64,000 nt of DNA from Chitinophagales bacterium (GCA_013816805.1 JACDDS010000008.1:62001-126000), one strand, 5' to 3'. Positions 29,639-38,798 are shown, numbered from the stretch's first letter. Made by a program: numbers and translations. The notes: generated by a model not told the origin, from the letters alone.

Positions 29639-30295
29639 ATGATTTATATGGAGGTGGTATTAATTCCGGGCTTGGGTGGGGACAGGCGGCTGTTTAAAAA
29701 CCTTCAGTTTAAAAATTGCAACTATACAGTGCTGGAATTCACAGAACCCTTAAAGAACGAAAGTCTTACAGCATATTGCAAAAGAATAGTTCATGAAATT
29801 TCCGGTAATAAAGAAATAGTGCTCATAGGAGTTTCCCTTGGCGGAATTATAGCCCAGGAACTTTCTAAATTAATTGATGTAAAAAAAATCATTCTCATCT
29901 CCAGCATTAAATCATCGAACGGAAAACCCTGGTATTACCTGATTGCAAAAATATTTCCATTCTACCGTGTTATACCCGATTCTCTTTTTAAATGGCTATG
30001 TGCTATATTAAGTCCGCTTTTCGGAACTAAGACAAAAGAGGATCGATTGCTGTATCAGCAGATGCTGCGTTCAAGCACTGCCAATTTTTTGAAGTGGGGA
30101 GTTAAAGCTGTGTTAAACTGGGAGCAGCAGGATACTATTCCAAATACTGTTTTGATTCACGGAAATAAGGACCATATTTTTCCTGTACGCTTCGTAAAAC
30201 CGGATCATTTAATCGAGGGAGGGCAACATTTTATGATTGTACAAAAGCCGGCTGAAATCATGGAAATTGTAAATAAAATTTTACTGCAGACATGA
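29639..30295 (+). CDS. Small alpha/beta hydrolase
   Basis: 218 residues, cytoplasmic. The oxyanion-loop start VVLIPGLGGDRRLF, the nucleophile elbow LIGVSLGGI (Ser66), the acid Asp178 in VLIHGNKDHIFP and His197 in EGGQHFMI make a complete catalytic triad. The lid between residues 95 and 150 is short and helical. Esterase or thioesterase activity is likely; the substrate is not readable. A second Met at residue 4 may be the start. It stands alone: the next gene begins 95 bp later. Confidence 0.83.
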   Translation: MIYMEVVLIPGLGGDRRLFKNLQFKNCNYTVLEFTEPLKNESLTAYCKRIVHEISGNKEIVLIGVSLGGIIAQELSKLIDVKKIILISSIKSSNGKPWYYLIAKIFPFYRVIPDSLFKWLCAILSPLFGTKTKEDRLLYQQMLRSSTANFLKWGVKAVLNWEQQDTIPNTVLIHGNKDHIFPVRFVKPDHLIEGGQHFMIVQKPAEIMEIVNKILLQT

Positions 30296-30390
30296 ATTTG
30301 CTTAATAATGCAGATTTAATTTTATATATCTTATAAAGCAATCAATCAGTAGAATTGTATTTTGAAGTCTGAATTGTTTTAATAAAAAAT

Positions 30391-30882
30391 ATGACTATAC
30401 GCATTCTGGTTACCGGAGGCACTTTTGATAAGGAGTATGATGAGATTCATGGCAATCTTTATTTTAAGGAAACACACCTTAATGAAATGATACGCCTGGG
30501 GCGGTGCTCGGTGGATGTGGAAATAATTACCGTGATGATGATTGATAGCCTTGAAATGACTGATTCCGACCGTGAAATTATTGTTCGCTATTGTCAAAAA
30601 TGTGAAGAAACCAATATTGTAATCACACATGGCACAGATACGATGGAGGTAACCGCAAAAATTTTAGGTGAGGCAAATATTCCCAAAACCATTGTGCTTA
30701 CAGGTGCTATGATTCCTTATAAATTTGGAAGCTCTGACGGGTTTTTTAATTTAGGAAGCGCTATTGCTTTTGTTCAAACCCTTAAGTCGGGTGTATATGT
30801 TGCAATGAATGGAAGAAACTTTGACTGGAATAATGTCCATAAGAACAAAACAACAGGCATGTTTGAAGAACTGAATTTATAA
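30391..30882 (+). CDS. Single-domain asparaginase-like protein
   Basis: 163 residues that cover only the N-terminal domain of type I/II asparaginases, which are normally 320-350 residues. The first catalytic Thr (Thr11 in LVTGGTFDK) and the second site HGTDTME (Thr82, Asp83) are intact, as is the Ser53 region (IDSLEMTDSD). The C-terminal domain, which completes the active site in the dimer of known enzymes, is absent, and the stop is followed by a normal gap, so this is not a recent truncation. Such short forms occur in many bacteria. Activity on asparagine is uncertain; another amide or amino-acid-derived substrate is possible. Confidence 0.83.
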   Translation: MTIRILVTGGTFDKEYDEIHGNLYFKETHLNEMIRLGRCSVDVEIITVMMIDSLEMTDSDREIIVRYCQKCEETNIVITHGTDTMEVTAKILGEANIPKTIVLTGAMIPYKFGSSDGFFNLGSAIAFVQTLKSGVYVAMNGRNFDWNNVHKNKTTGMFEELNL

Positions 30883-30927
30883 AATTAATTTAGTTGTTTA
30901 TCGCTTATCTCAACCACATTTTAAGTA

Positions 30928-32907
30928 TTAAAGCTCTCTTCCAAGCTTTTTATAACACTTAATAAACAGTTCGGCATCATTCCAAAGGGAGTAATCTTTT
31001 GCATACAGAAGATTAATTCTTGATAGAGAAGCACCATTCAAAGCAGCAGTCTTCAATTCATCTATTGGAGTTATAATTCCCTTTTTTATTCGCGGCAGTT
31101 TTTCATGCTGCATTTCGTTATCCGCATATCCTACCCAGCTCCTTCTTCCTGAAAGAACCAATAGCATATTTAGTAAAAGACCAAAAGTGTTTTTTATTAT
31201 AAAAATGCTAACAGGTAATGTAAGCAGTAAAAAAAAAGTACCGGCAATATCGAACAGCCGTTTGCTCCTTTTATTAAAAGAGGAAGAAATGGCAAGCTTA
31301 ACATCTATCGTGTAAAGCTCGCCCGGATCATCTTTTGAATTACTCCCTATAATGCTCATGGAATCTTCAGGAACAATTTTATATTCCTTTTCAGAACCCA
31401 GCAAGGTCATCCATTCTATAATTTGACGGGAAGAAACATCGCGTGAGCAGAAGATGATTTCATCGATCTTATAGATCGTTACTATTTCCTGTAATTGGTA
31501 AATGGTTCCCAGGTAATTATCGGAATAGTCTGTAACAGATCCGTCAGATACATAACCAATAAGGTCATTTTTTACTTTTGCCTGGTTCAGGAGTGTTATT
31601 ACACGGTGTGATTCCTTTTCACTTCCAACAATTATCATTTTTTTCTCCCTTACCTCACCTAGCCGGAAATTGCGATATATAAAAAAATGAAGGAACAGCC
31701 GGATAAGAATCATGGAGAACACAGCAAGTACGAAACCAAGTAAAATCATTGCACGGGAAAAACGCAATGTTTCAGGCAGGAAGGCGTAGATGGCGGCAAT
31801 TATTACAGTACCAAAAAATAACCCCCGGATAATGCGGGCAGGCTTCGCATTTTTTTCGTAGCCACCACTAAAGTATACGGATGTTAACCATACAGCGATG
31901 TACGCCGGCACTACCAGGAAAATATACTCCTGCGGATATTTTACACCCTCTGATGCCTTAATGTTGTTTTGCCAGTAATCTTTTAAAAATATCATTCCTG
32001 AATAAATCACAGCAATATCCATTGCAGGCAATAGCAGCTGCTTAAGCAACCCAGACATCAGCGAGATGACCGCCCGGAGATAAATTGCAACTTTCAGCAG
32101 GAAAATATATACGCCAGCTTTCTGCCTAGAAAAGTGTTTTTGTGCGAATATGATCATCGCCTGGTAAAATAACCTTACATAATTCATAGTACCTTTCCGG
32201 GTACTTTCTCCTTTATAATGAATGATTCGGGTATCTGCAACATAAAAATTTTTGTAGCCCGCTTTTACTATACGATAGGATAAGTCAATATCTTCTCCAT
32301 ACATAAAAAAATCTTCATCCAGCAGGCCTGCCTTATTAAGCGCAGCTTTGCGAATGAACATGAAAGCTCCTGAAAGCACTTCCACCTCGCTGGTTTTATT
32401 TTCCGGCAGATGACCCAGATGATAACGGGCAAATAGTTTTGATCGTGGAAACAGCACCGATAGTCCAAAAGCTTTATAAAATGCGACCTCGGGTGTAGGA
32501 AAAGATCGTTTGGATTCACGTAAAAAATTTCCTTTTCCATCGAGCATCTTCACACCAAGCGCGCCCGTGGCGGAGTGCTCATCCATAAAATGGAGGCACT
32601 TTAAGAACGTGTCTTCTTCCACCACCGTATCAGGGTTCAGCAATAAGATAAATTCACCTTTTGACCTTTCAATGGCCTGGTTATTGGCTTTGGCAAAGCC
32701 GGCATTTTCTTTATTCTCAATTAAAAAGACTTCGGGAAATTTTTTACGCACCATTTCAACCGATCCATCTACAGAACTGTTATCTACCACTAAAATTTCA
32801 GACGAAATATCTTTCGCCGCTTTTTTAACAGATAGCAAAGCCTGCTCAAGGAAGAACTTGACATTATAGTTTACTATAATAACAGAAAGACGGATTAATG
32901 CTGGCAA
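30928..32907 (-). CDS. GT2 glycosyltransferase fused to a sugar-phosphotransferase-like membrane module
   Basis: 659 residues. Residues 5-250 are a GT2 domain of the rhamnosyltransferase type: SVIIVNYNVKFFLEQAL, EILVVDNSSVDGS, FILLLNPDTVVEED (DxD-like site) and FMYGEDIDLSYRIVKAGY. From about 265 several membrane segments follow, then a nucleotide-fold domain (MIIVGSEKESHRVITLLNQA) of the CoA-binding/WcaJ-N type. The end (KRLFDIAGTFFLLLTLPVSI, then YAKDYSLWNDAELFIKCYKK) resembles a bacterial sugar transferase (polyprenyl-phosphate glycosylphosphotransferase), but the usual catalytic core between these is shortened. It likely acts in exopolysaccharide or glycan synthesis at the inner membrane. 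Whether the C-terminal module is active is doubtful. Confidence 0.82.
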   Translation of the reverse strand: MPALIRLSVIIVNYNVKFFLEQALLSVKKAAKDISSEILVVDNSSVDGSVEMVRKKFPEVFLIENKENAGFAKANNQAIERSKGEFILLLNPDTVVEEDTFLKCLHFMDEHSATGALGVKMLDGKGNFLRESKRSFPTPEVAFYKAFGLSVLFPRSKLFARYHLGHLPENKTSEVEVLSGAFMFIRKAALNKAGLLDEDFFMYGEDIDLSYRIVKAGYKNFYVADTRIIHYKGESTRKGTMNYVRLFYQAMIIFAQKHFSRQKAGVYIFLLKVAIYLRAVISLMSGLLKQLLLPAMDIAVIYSGMIFLKDYWQNNIKASEGVKYPQEYIFLVVPAYIAVWLTSVYFSGGYEKNAKPARIIRGLFFGTVIIAAIYAFLPETLRFSRAMILLGFVLAVFSMILIRLFLHFFIYRNFRLGEVREKKMIIVGSEKESHRVITLLNQAKVKNDLIGYVSDGSVTDYSDNYLGTIYQLQEIVTIYKIDEIIFCSRDVSSRQIIEWMTLLGSEKEYKIVPEDSMSIIGSNSKDDPGELYTIDVKLAISSSFNKRSKRLFDIAGTFFLLLTLPVSIFIIKNTFGLLLNMLLVLSGRRSWVGYADNEMQHEKLPRIKKGIITPIDELKTAALNGASLSRINLLYAKDYSLWNDAELFIKCYKKLGREL

Positions 32908-32983
32908 TCAATTAGTCTTTGGCCCGGTATCCGGAATTAACGTTTTACTTTTTATAACATTATTAGCGGTATCTATTATTCCT

Positions 32984-33619
32984 CTATTGTTCTCTATCGG
33001 CGTTCCGGACAAGGTAACTTTCATAAGGCATTCGTGTCGCTATAGACCGGGCAAGCGTAATATCATCTACATATTCAAGCTCCCCTCCGAAAGCAATGCC
33101 GCGTGCAATGCTGGTAATTTTGAGTGGCGTTCCCTGAAGTTTTTTCGAGATATAAAAAATAGTGGTATCGCCTTCAATAGTGGGATTTAATGCCATTATT
33201 ACTTCTTTTGTTTCTTCTTTATTACAGCGATCCATCAAAGATTTTATGTTTAATTCTTCAGGACCAATTCCTTCCATAGGGCTGATAACACCACCCAGCA
33301 CATGGTACAAGCCATTGTATTGATTTGTGGCTTCAATTGCTAATACATCGCGTATATTTTCCACTACGCAAATCAGGGAATGGTTACGCTTAGGATTAAT
33401 ACAGATACTGCAAATTTCTGTGTCGGAAATATTGCCGCAGATCAGGCAGAATTTAATTTCTTTACGCATCCTGATAATTGCTTCCCCAAACTGTTCTGCT
33501 TTTTCAATATCCTGCCTGAGTAAAAATAACACCAGCCTTAAAGCTGTTTTCTTTCCTATGCCTGGCAGCTTTTCAAATTCTGTAACAGCATTTTCAATGA
33601 GTCTAGAAGGAAAATTCAT
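32984..33619 (-). CDS. recR: Recombination mediator protein RecR
   Basis: 211 residues, full family length. The helix-hairpin-helix FEKLPGIGKKTALRLVLFLL, the C4 zinc finger CLICGNISDTEICSIC, and the Toprim domain starting LICVVENIRDVLAIEATNQY followed by YHVLGGVISPMEGIGPEEL are all present. RecR works with RecO (and RecF) to load RecA on single-stranded DNA gaps. The C-terminal Walker-B-like part (ARGIAFGGELEYVDDITLAR) is intact. It lies 76 bp upstream of the GT2 fusion gene on the same strand. Confidence 0.96.
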   Translation of the reverse strand: MNFPSRLIENAVTEFEKLPGIGKKTALRLVLFLLRQDIEKAEQFGEAIIRMRKEIKFCLICGNISDTEICSICINPKRNHSLICVVENIRDVLAIEATNQYNGLYHVLGGVISPMEGIGPEELNIKSLMDRCNKEETKEVIMALNPTIEGDTTIFYISKKLQGTPLKITSIARGIAFGGELEYVDDITLARSIATRMPYESYLVRNADREQ

Positions 33620-33765
33620 TGATCAAAATTAATTTAAAATGCCACAATTTCTTAAGCGGAAACGTCTGCCATCATAACTGACTTTAGAATATTTTTTCTT
33701 CAATATTTTTATCTTCTTCATTTTTGTAACTTAACTCCCTATTTCTAAAACTTAACCCCATAAAC

Positions 33766-33885
33766 ATGAAAAAATTATTACTAATTTCTTTTTTATTACT
33801 GCTTGGTTTTTTAAGCAGCAAGGCACAGTGGATACCCCAGCCTTCTGGTTTTCTTGCGCAAAGTCTGCTGCGTTTCTATTTATAA
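33766..33885 (+). pseudogene. Relic of a duplicated T9SS BNR gene (start and terminator end only)
   Basis: The first 28 codons (KKLLLISFLLLLGFLSSKAQ, then WIPQPSG) are nearly the same as the start of the gene at 33993, in DNA as well as protein. The sequence then jumps to CTGCTGCGTTTCTATTT, the second arm and tail of the terminator that closes that gene (35382-35400). So a paralogue once stood here and lost everything between its signal peptide and its terminator loop. A 39-codon frame remains. It lies in the 373-bp gap 33620-33992, where nothing else is visible. Confidence 0.8.
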
Positions 33886-33992
33886 CATACTTTATTTATT
33901 TTGACCAATAAAAATCATAACGTTATTTTGATTTTAATACCTTTCCACTCTATAATAATAATTTTTTAGATTTTAATTCTAAACTCACAACC

Positions 33993-35345
33993 ATGAAAAA
34001 AACAATACTCTTTTCTTTTTTATTACTGCTTGGTTTTTTAAGCAGCAAAGCACAGTGGATTCCCCAAGCTTCCGGGTTAAGGAACACATTAATTGTCGAT
34101 CAAATTGTTACCACCAGCAGAAGCAATGCATGGGCCACTGGAGAAGATACTACGAGTAACACCACACCTGTTCAGAGTTATACACGAACCATTGACTCAG
34201 GTCGAACATGGGTTACAGGACAAGTGCCTGCATCCTCCTCTTACAATTGGTCTTGTCTGTCTGCTGTTGATGCGAACACTGCATGGGCTATGTTATATAA
34301 CAGCAGCGGCGGCGGAGGTATCTGGAAAACAACGGATGGTGGCGCTACATGGGCGCAGCAGGGGCAGGGAATTATTTTCACTAATTCCGCTTCCTTTCCT
34401 GATGTGGTTCATTTTTGGAGTTCAGATTCCGGGTTCGCTTTAGGAGACCCTATTGCTAATGTATTTGAAATTTATACTTCCACGGACGGTGGAGCCACAT
34501 GGAATAAAGTGCCGGATGCAAATATTCCTGATGCCGTTGGAGGCGAATATGGATTGACCCGCGGTATCTATGTATTGGGTAATAACGTATGGTGTACAAC
34601 TAATAATGGCCGGATTCTTCATTCTGCAGATCGTGGATATACCTGGACAATACTGGATACCGGGTATCCCAGTTTTCAGGTGGATTACGTTGTTTTCTCC
34701 GACGACAAGCATGGGTGGACTGAAGTATATATAGGAGGTATACAACCAACTATTGGTTTCCTTTCTACCGATGATGGGGGTACTACCTGGAACCTGGTAA
34801 ATTATACAGGTATCTATAATTACTTTGGGGGAATGGCTTATGTTCCTAAAACCACATCTACTTTAGTATCGTGTGGTTTTGATATTAATACCGGAATTTC
34901 GGGTAGTAGCTACAGTATGGATGGAGGGTTAACCTGGATAACTATTGATCAGGGTATCTTATACAATTCCGTTTCTTTTTATGATAATGTAACAGGTTAT
35001 ACAGGAGGAATTAGTCAAAGCGATAGTTCAGGAGGTATTTATAAATATGCCGGCAGCTTCGTAGCTACAGGGATCAATAATATTAATACGGATGCCTTTA
35101 AACTAACAGCATACCCAAACCCGGGCAATGGATTATTTTATGTTTCTTTTGATGCAGATAACTATAAGCCTGTCAACCTGGAAATAACTGATGCCTTAGG
35201 AAAGGTGGTTTTAAAAACTACTTACAGAGACAAATCACAATTATGGCAGCGTACCATCAACCTGAGCAATCTGAGTAAGGGACTTTACTTTATGAATGTA
35301 GAAAATAATGGAAACCGTTCCATTCAAAAATTGATAATCCAATAA
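33993..35345 (+). CDS. T9SS-sorted BNR/Ycf48-like beta-propeller protein
   Basis: 450 residues. A signal peptide (ILFSFLLLLGFLSSKAQ) precedes a propeller with Asp-box/BNR motifs: RTIDSGRTW, KTTDGGATW, TSTDGGATWNK, HSADRGYTW, STDDGGTTWNL and SMDGGLTW. This is the sialidase/Ycf48-type fold without visible sialidase catalytic residues. The C-terminal sorting domain runs from about 375 (FKLTAYPNPGNGLFYVSF, then LSKGLYFMNVENNGNRS). It should be secreted by T9SS. A strong terminator follows at 35364. The relic 107 bp upstream shows that the gene was once duplicated. Confidence 0.85.
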   Translation: MKKTILFSFLLLLGFLSSKAQWIPQASGLRNTLIVDQIVTTSRSNAWATGEDTTSNTTPVQSYTRTIDSGRTWVTGQVPASSSYNWSCLSAVDANTAWAMLYNSSGGGGIWKTTDGGATWAQQGQGIIFTNSASFPDVVHFWSSDSGFALGDPIANVFEIYTSTDGGATWNKVPDANIPDAVGGEYGLTRGIYVLGNNVWCTTNNGRILHSADRGYTWTILDTGYPSFQVDYVVFSDDKHGWTEVYIGGIQPTIGFLSTDDGGTTWNLVNYTGIYNYFGGMAYVPKTTSTLVSCGFDINTGISGSSYSMDGGLTWITIDQGILYNSVSFYDNVTGYTGGISQSDSSGGIYKYAGSFVATGINNINTDAFKLTAYPNPGNGLFYVSFDADNYKPVNLEITDALGKVVLKTTYRDKSQLWQRTINLSNLSKGLYFMNVENNGNRSIQKLIIQ

Positions 35346-35363
35346 TATTTTTCATCCTCTGAA

Positions 35364-35400
35364 AAACGCAGCAGGTCGAAACTGCTGCGTTTCTATTTTC
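35364..35400 (+). terminator. Rho-independent terminator of the BNR gene
   Basis: Perfect 11-bp arms AAACGCAGCAG (35364-35374) and CTGCTGCGTTT (35382-35392), 7-nt loop, then CTATTTTC. It begins 18 bp after the stop codon. The second arm and tail also occur in the relic at about 33861-33880. Confidence 0.88.
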
Positions 35401-35409
35401 CAGGATCGC

Positions 35410-35417
35410 TACTTTTG
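35410..35417 (+). promoter_or_regulatory. -7 promoter box (TACTTTTG) for the DinB-family gene
   Basis: Exact TAnnTTTG match, 26 bp before the start codon at 35444 and just after the terminator of the upstream gene. No good -33 TTTG at normal spacing. Confidence 0.4.
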
Positions 35418-35443
35418 GCTAACATAAATGAAAGACATTCTAA

Positions 35444-35968
35444 ATGCATTCTATACAAATCAATAAGCCACAACCGCATGAGCACCCTGAATATGTTGGA
35501 AATTACATTGCAAAAGCCAATTGGAACGATCTCTTTGAAGCACACCGTGAAAGCGTGAAAGTATTGCAGGAGCTGCTCCGGTCTCTCTCCGAAGAAAAAT
35601 GGAATTTTCGGTATGGGCCGGGAAAGTGGAGCATTAAAGAAATTGTTGGTCATTTAATTGATGCGGAAAGAATCATGGCATTCCGGGCGCTGTGCTTTGC
35701 ACGCAGGGAACAGCAGCCATTGCCGGGCTTTGAAGAAAATGATTATGCTGAAAATAGTAATGCTTCCGAAAGAGAGCCTGCTGATCTGCTTAATGAATTA
35801 CAGCATGTCCGGCAGTCAACCATCGATTTTTTTTCCAGTCTTAAGGAAGAAACATTTATGAATTCAGGTATTGCAAACAAAAATTCTTCAACTGTTCGTG
35901 CTATCGCCTGGATGATTCCAGGGCATATGATGCACCATGCTGATGTAATTAAAGAAAGGTATTTGTAG
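35444..35968 (+). CDS. DinB-family (DinB_2) four-helix metal-binding protein
   Basis: 174 residues, cytoplasmic. The DinB fold signature is visible: YGPGKWSIKEIVGHLIDAER with the first metal His (His70), and the C-terminal IPGHMMHHADVIKERY with the other two ligands (His161, His165). The H...HxxxH layout matches the DinB/YfiT superfamily, which includes thiol-dependent transferases and many uncharacterised members. The substrate is unknown. It lies alone between two T9SS protein genes, with its own promoter box. Confidence 0.87.
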   Translation: MHSIQINKPQPHEHPEYVGNYIAKANWNDLFEAHRESVKVLQELLRSLSEEKWNFRYGPGKWSIKEIVGHLIDAERIMAFRALCFARREQQPLPGFEENDYAENSNASEREPADLLNELQHVRQSTIDFFSSLKEETFMNSGIANKNSSTVRAIAWMIPGHMMHHADVIKERYL

Positions 35969-36020
35969 TACGGTTGTTAACTTAGTAAAGAAATAGTAAG
36001 GCTTTTGTAAATTTTCCGGT

Positions 36021-37586
36021 ATGAAAAAAATATGCTTTATTTTATTGTTCCAGATATCCTGGTCCGCTGTTTTCTCACAATTTCCCAATATTAAAATTGA
36101 TGACTCAGGAAATCCGGAAGAACCGAGCATCTTCATAAATCCAAAAAATACGGATAACCGTGTAGCGGGTGCGAATATCAATTTTGCCTATAATTCATTT
36201 GACGCTGGCAGAACCTGGGTGAAGCAAGAACTATATTCCGATTGGGGCGTATGGGGTGATCCATGCATCATAACGGATACAGCAGGCCGGTTTTATTTTT
36301 TCCACCTTTCTAATCCTCTTGCAAACGGCAATTGGATAGACCGCATTATTTGTGAGCGGTCAGAGGACGGCGGAAACATCTGGTCAAACAAATCCTTTAC
36401 AGGGTTGAACGGAACAAAAGCACAGGATAAAGCGTGGTCTTGTGTGAATCCGAAAACAAATGAGATTTATGTAACCTGGACTCAATTCGATAAATACGGC
36501 AGCGCAGATCCTACCGACAGCTCCAATATACTTTTCTCTAAAACACAGGATGAAGGTATTACCTGGTCAGTGCCGCTCCGGATAAATCGGAAAGCAGGTG
36601 ATTGCCTCGATAGTGACAATACCGCGGAAGGTGCAGTTCCCTGCATAGGCAGTAACGGAGAAATTTTCGTGGTGTGGTCTAAGAGTGATTCGCTCCTCTT
36701 CAACCGCTCAACCGATGACGGCGCCACCTGGCTAAGCGAAAATATAGTAGTGGCCGCCCAGCCTGGCGGATGGGACTATTCTATTCCGGGTTACTATCGT
36801 TGTAATGGCATGCCGGTTACAAGATGTGATTTAAGCGCTTCCCCCAATCACGGAACCATTTACGTAAACTGGAGCGATCAAAGAAATGGAGAAGACAATA
36901 CGGATGTGTGGCTTGCTGCTTCCACAGACGGAGGAAACACGTGGTCTGCACCAAAAAAGGTAAACGATGATGTAAGCGACCGCCACCAGTTTTTAAGCTG
37001 GTTGGATGTGGATCGGAAAACAGGTTACGTGTACATCATTTTTTATGACCGGCGTAACTACGGCGATTGGTCCACCGATGTATACCTGGCCTATTCCACG
37101 GATGGAGGAAATACTTTTGTAAACGATAAAATAAGTGACTTGCCTTTTTACCCGGACAATTCTGTCTTTCTTGGCGACTATAATAACCTCAGTGCTTATG
37201 ATGGAAAGATTGCACCCATTTGGACGAGGCAGGATAATGCGATAAGTTCTGTAATGACCGCTGAAATTGATTTTTCAACGCTCGCAGGATCCGCGCCCTC
37301 ATTAAGCACCGGGCAATTCATGCTGTTTCAAAATTATCCAAATCCGTTTTCATCAGCTACCAATATTAAGATGAAAATAAAACAGTCGGGTAACTATTCA
37401 CTGGTGCTTTATGATTTATTTGGGAAGAAGGTTGCTAGTCTCTTTTCAGAGAAATATCTTTCAGCAGGTACTCATAATTTTTCTTTAAACTCTGCAGAAT
37501 ACCATCTTCCTGGAAATGAATATTATTATACCTTATATAAAGGAAACGAAGCAACGACCAAGAAGCTAATTTTTCTTTACCATTAA
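36021..37586 (+). CDS. T9SS-sorted sialidase/BNR-fold protein
   Basis: 521 residues. A signal peptide (ICFILLFQISWSAVFSQ) precedes a six-bladed propeller with Asp boxes: NSFDAGRTW, SEDGGNIWS, TQDEGITWS, STDDGATW, STDGGNTWS and STDGGNTF. The fold is that of the sialidase superfamily, but the catalytic Arg triad and Tyr/Glu pair cannot be assigned with confidence, so enzymatic activity is open. The sorting domain begins at FMLFQNYPNPFSSATNI and ends YTLYKGNEATTKKLIFLYH. The type with QNYPNPF is a common T9SS type A form. Secreted or surface-bound. Confidence 0.84.
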   Translation: MKKICFILLFQISWSAVFSQFPNIKIDDSGNPEEPSIFINPKNTDNRVAGANINFAYNSFDAGRTWVKQELYSDWGVWGDPCIITDTAGRFYFFHLSNPLANGNWIDRIICERSEDGGNIWSNKSFTGLNGTKAQDKAWSCVNPKTNEIYVTWTQFDKYGSADPTDSSNILFSKTQDEGITWSVPLRINRKAGDCLDSDNTAEGAVPCIGSNGEIFVVWSKSDSLLFNRSTDDGATWLSENIVVAAQPGGWDYSIPGYYRCNGMPVTRCDLSASPNHGTIYVNWSDQRNGEDNTDVWLAASTDGGNTWSAPKKVNDDVSDRHQFLSWLDVDRKTGYVYIIFYDRRNYGDWSTDVYLAYSTDGGNTFVNDKISDLPFYPDNSVFLGDYNNLSAYDGKIAPIWTRQDNAISSVMTAEIDFSTLAGSAPSLSTGQFMLFQNYPNPFSSATNIKMKIKQSGNYSLVLYDLFGKKVASLFSEKYLSAGTHNFSLNSAEYHLPGNEYYYTLYKGNEATTKKLIFLYH

Positions 37587-37651
37587 GCCGTTCCGCCAAA
37601 GCACACCATTGATAACCTTTTGATTTAACCTACCGAAAAAATTGCTGAAAA

Positions 37652-38227
37652 TTATGTTTTTGTATACATCCGATGCTGATTAATGTATGATAGCACCTTA
37701 TCCGGCACCAAATAGCGAACAGACCTTTTAGAAGTGATCATTTCCCTGATTGCGGTGGAAGAAATCTTTACAAGCGGAACATCAAACCATTTGATATTTT
37801 TATAACCGCTCCATTTCTTTTCCGGTATTGCAGAACGCTTATAAATAAACAATGTAAAATTCTCCAGGATCTCCTGGTAATCTTTCCATTTGCGAATAGA
37901 TTGAAGGCTATCTGATCCCATGATTATAGAAAAATTTTTCACGGGATATTTTTTTCTTAAGTATTGAAGGGTATTAATTGTATAGGAAGGCAAGGGAAGA
38001 TTGAATTCCACCCTGCTGACTTTAAATTTTTTATTTCCTTCTATAGCTAACTGCGCCATTTTAAACCGCGCCTCCGGATCTGCCAGTTGACTCCTCTGCT
38101 TTAAAGGATTTTGCGGTGATACAATAAACCATACCTCCTCAAGATCTGCATATTCAAGCAGGTAATTTGCAATAATGAGATGCCCTGTATGTATTGGATT
38201 GAAGGAACCGAAAAAAAGACCCGTCAT
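37652..38227 (-). CDS. nadD: Nicotinate-nucleotide adenylyltransferase
   Basis: 191 residues from the ATG at 38225-38227, which starts directly at the family motif (TGLFFGSFNPIHTGHLIIA); the frame is open 11 codons further up. The GSFNPIHTGH nucleotide-binding motif, FIVSPQNPLK, the FSIIMGSDSLQSI region and the ISSTAIREMI (ISxTxxR) motif are all in place. It makes nicotinate adenine dinucleotide from nicotinate mononucleotide and ATP in NAD synthesis. It lies 70 bp downstream of paaD on the same strand and could be read by the same transcript. Confidence 0.95.
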   Translation of the reverse strand: MTGLFFGSFNPIHTGHLIIANYLLEYADLEEVWFIVSPQNPLKQRSQLADPEARFKMAQLAIEGNKKFKVSRVEFNLPLPSYTINTLQYLRKKYPVKNFSIIMGSDSLQSIRKWKDYQEILENFTLFIYKRSAIPEKKWSGYKNIKWFDVPLVKISSTAIREMITSKRSVRYLVPDKVLSYINQHRMYTKT

Positions 38228-38297
38228 CAGTAAAATTAACTGACAAAAATAATGGTTCATTAACTATCCACGATTACCCGAATAGTTTGTACTTGTA

Positions 38298-38798
38298 CTA
38301 AAGAGGCTTAAACCGCTCAAAAGACTGCTTGCACTCAAAACAAAAATGCATGCTTCTGCATAATGTAGAACCAAACAGAGAATTCATGGTGGTATCATTG
38401 CTTCCACAAAAAGGGCAAACCGACTTGTTAATTTCATCGAGAGAAAACTCACCCTTATGAAGAAGCGGAGTTCCCAATCCGAATTGTACTAATTTCTCCT
38501 TTCCTTCCTCCGTTATCCGGTCTGAATTCCAGGAAACTGTATTATCGACTATCACATTTACAGATTCAAAACCTACCTGATGAGCGGTCTCTTTTATTTG
38601 CTGTTGCATCATTTTTATTGCCGGGCAAGCAACAAACGTAGGAGTTATTTTTATGGTGATCGAATGGTTTTCTATTTCAATCTTGCTGATAATTCCAAGG
38701 TCAACAACCGATAAAACCGGAATTTCGGGATCCATTACAGATGCCAGTGCATTCCAGACTTCTTTAATATCTGCAGCTTTTTCAATTAAATCATTCAT
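38298..38798 (-). CDS. paaD: Phenylacetyl-CoA epoxidase subunit PaaD
   Basis: 166 residues from ATG 38796-38798; a TTG three codons earlier (38807) is less likely. The MIP18/DUF59-type domain (VMDPEIPVLSVVDLGII, ITPTFVACPAIKMMQQQI with the conserved Cys) is followed by a Cys-rich end: CPFCGS and CFEC. PaaD is needed for maturation of the PaaABC(E) monooxygenase, which turns phenylacetyl-CoA into its ring-1,2-epoxide; it probably acts in Fe-S or di-iron site assembly. It is the last paa gene of the operon here. Confidence 0.94.
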   Translation of the reverse strand: MNDLIEKAADIKEVWNALASVMDPEIPVLSVVDLGIISKIEIENHSITIKITPTFVACPAIKMMQQQIKETAHQVGFESVNVIVDNTVSWNSDRITEEGKEKLVQFGLGTPLLHKGEFSLDEINKSVCPFCGSNDTTMNSLFGSTLCRSMHFCFECKQSFERFKPL

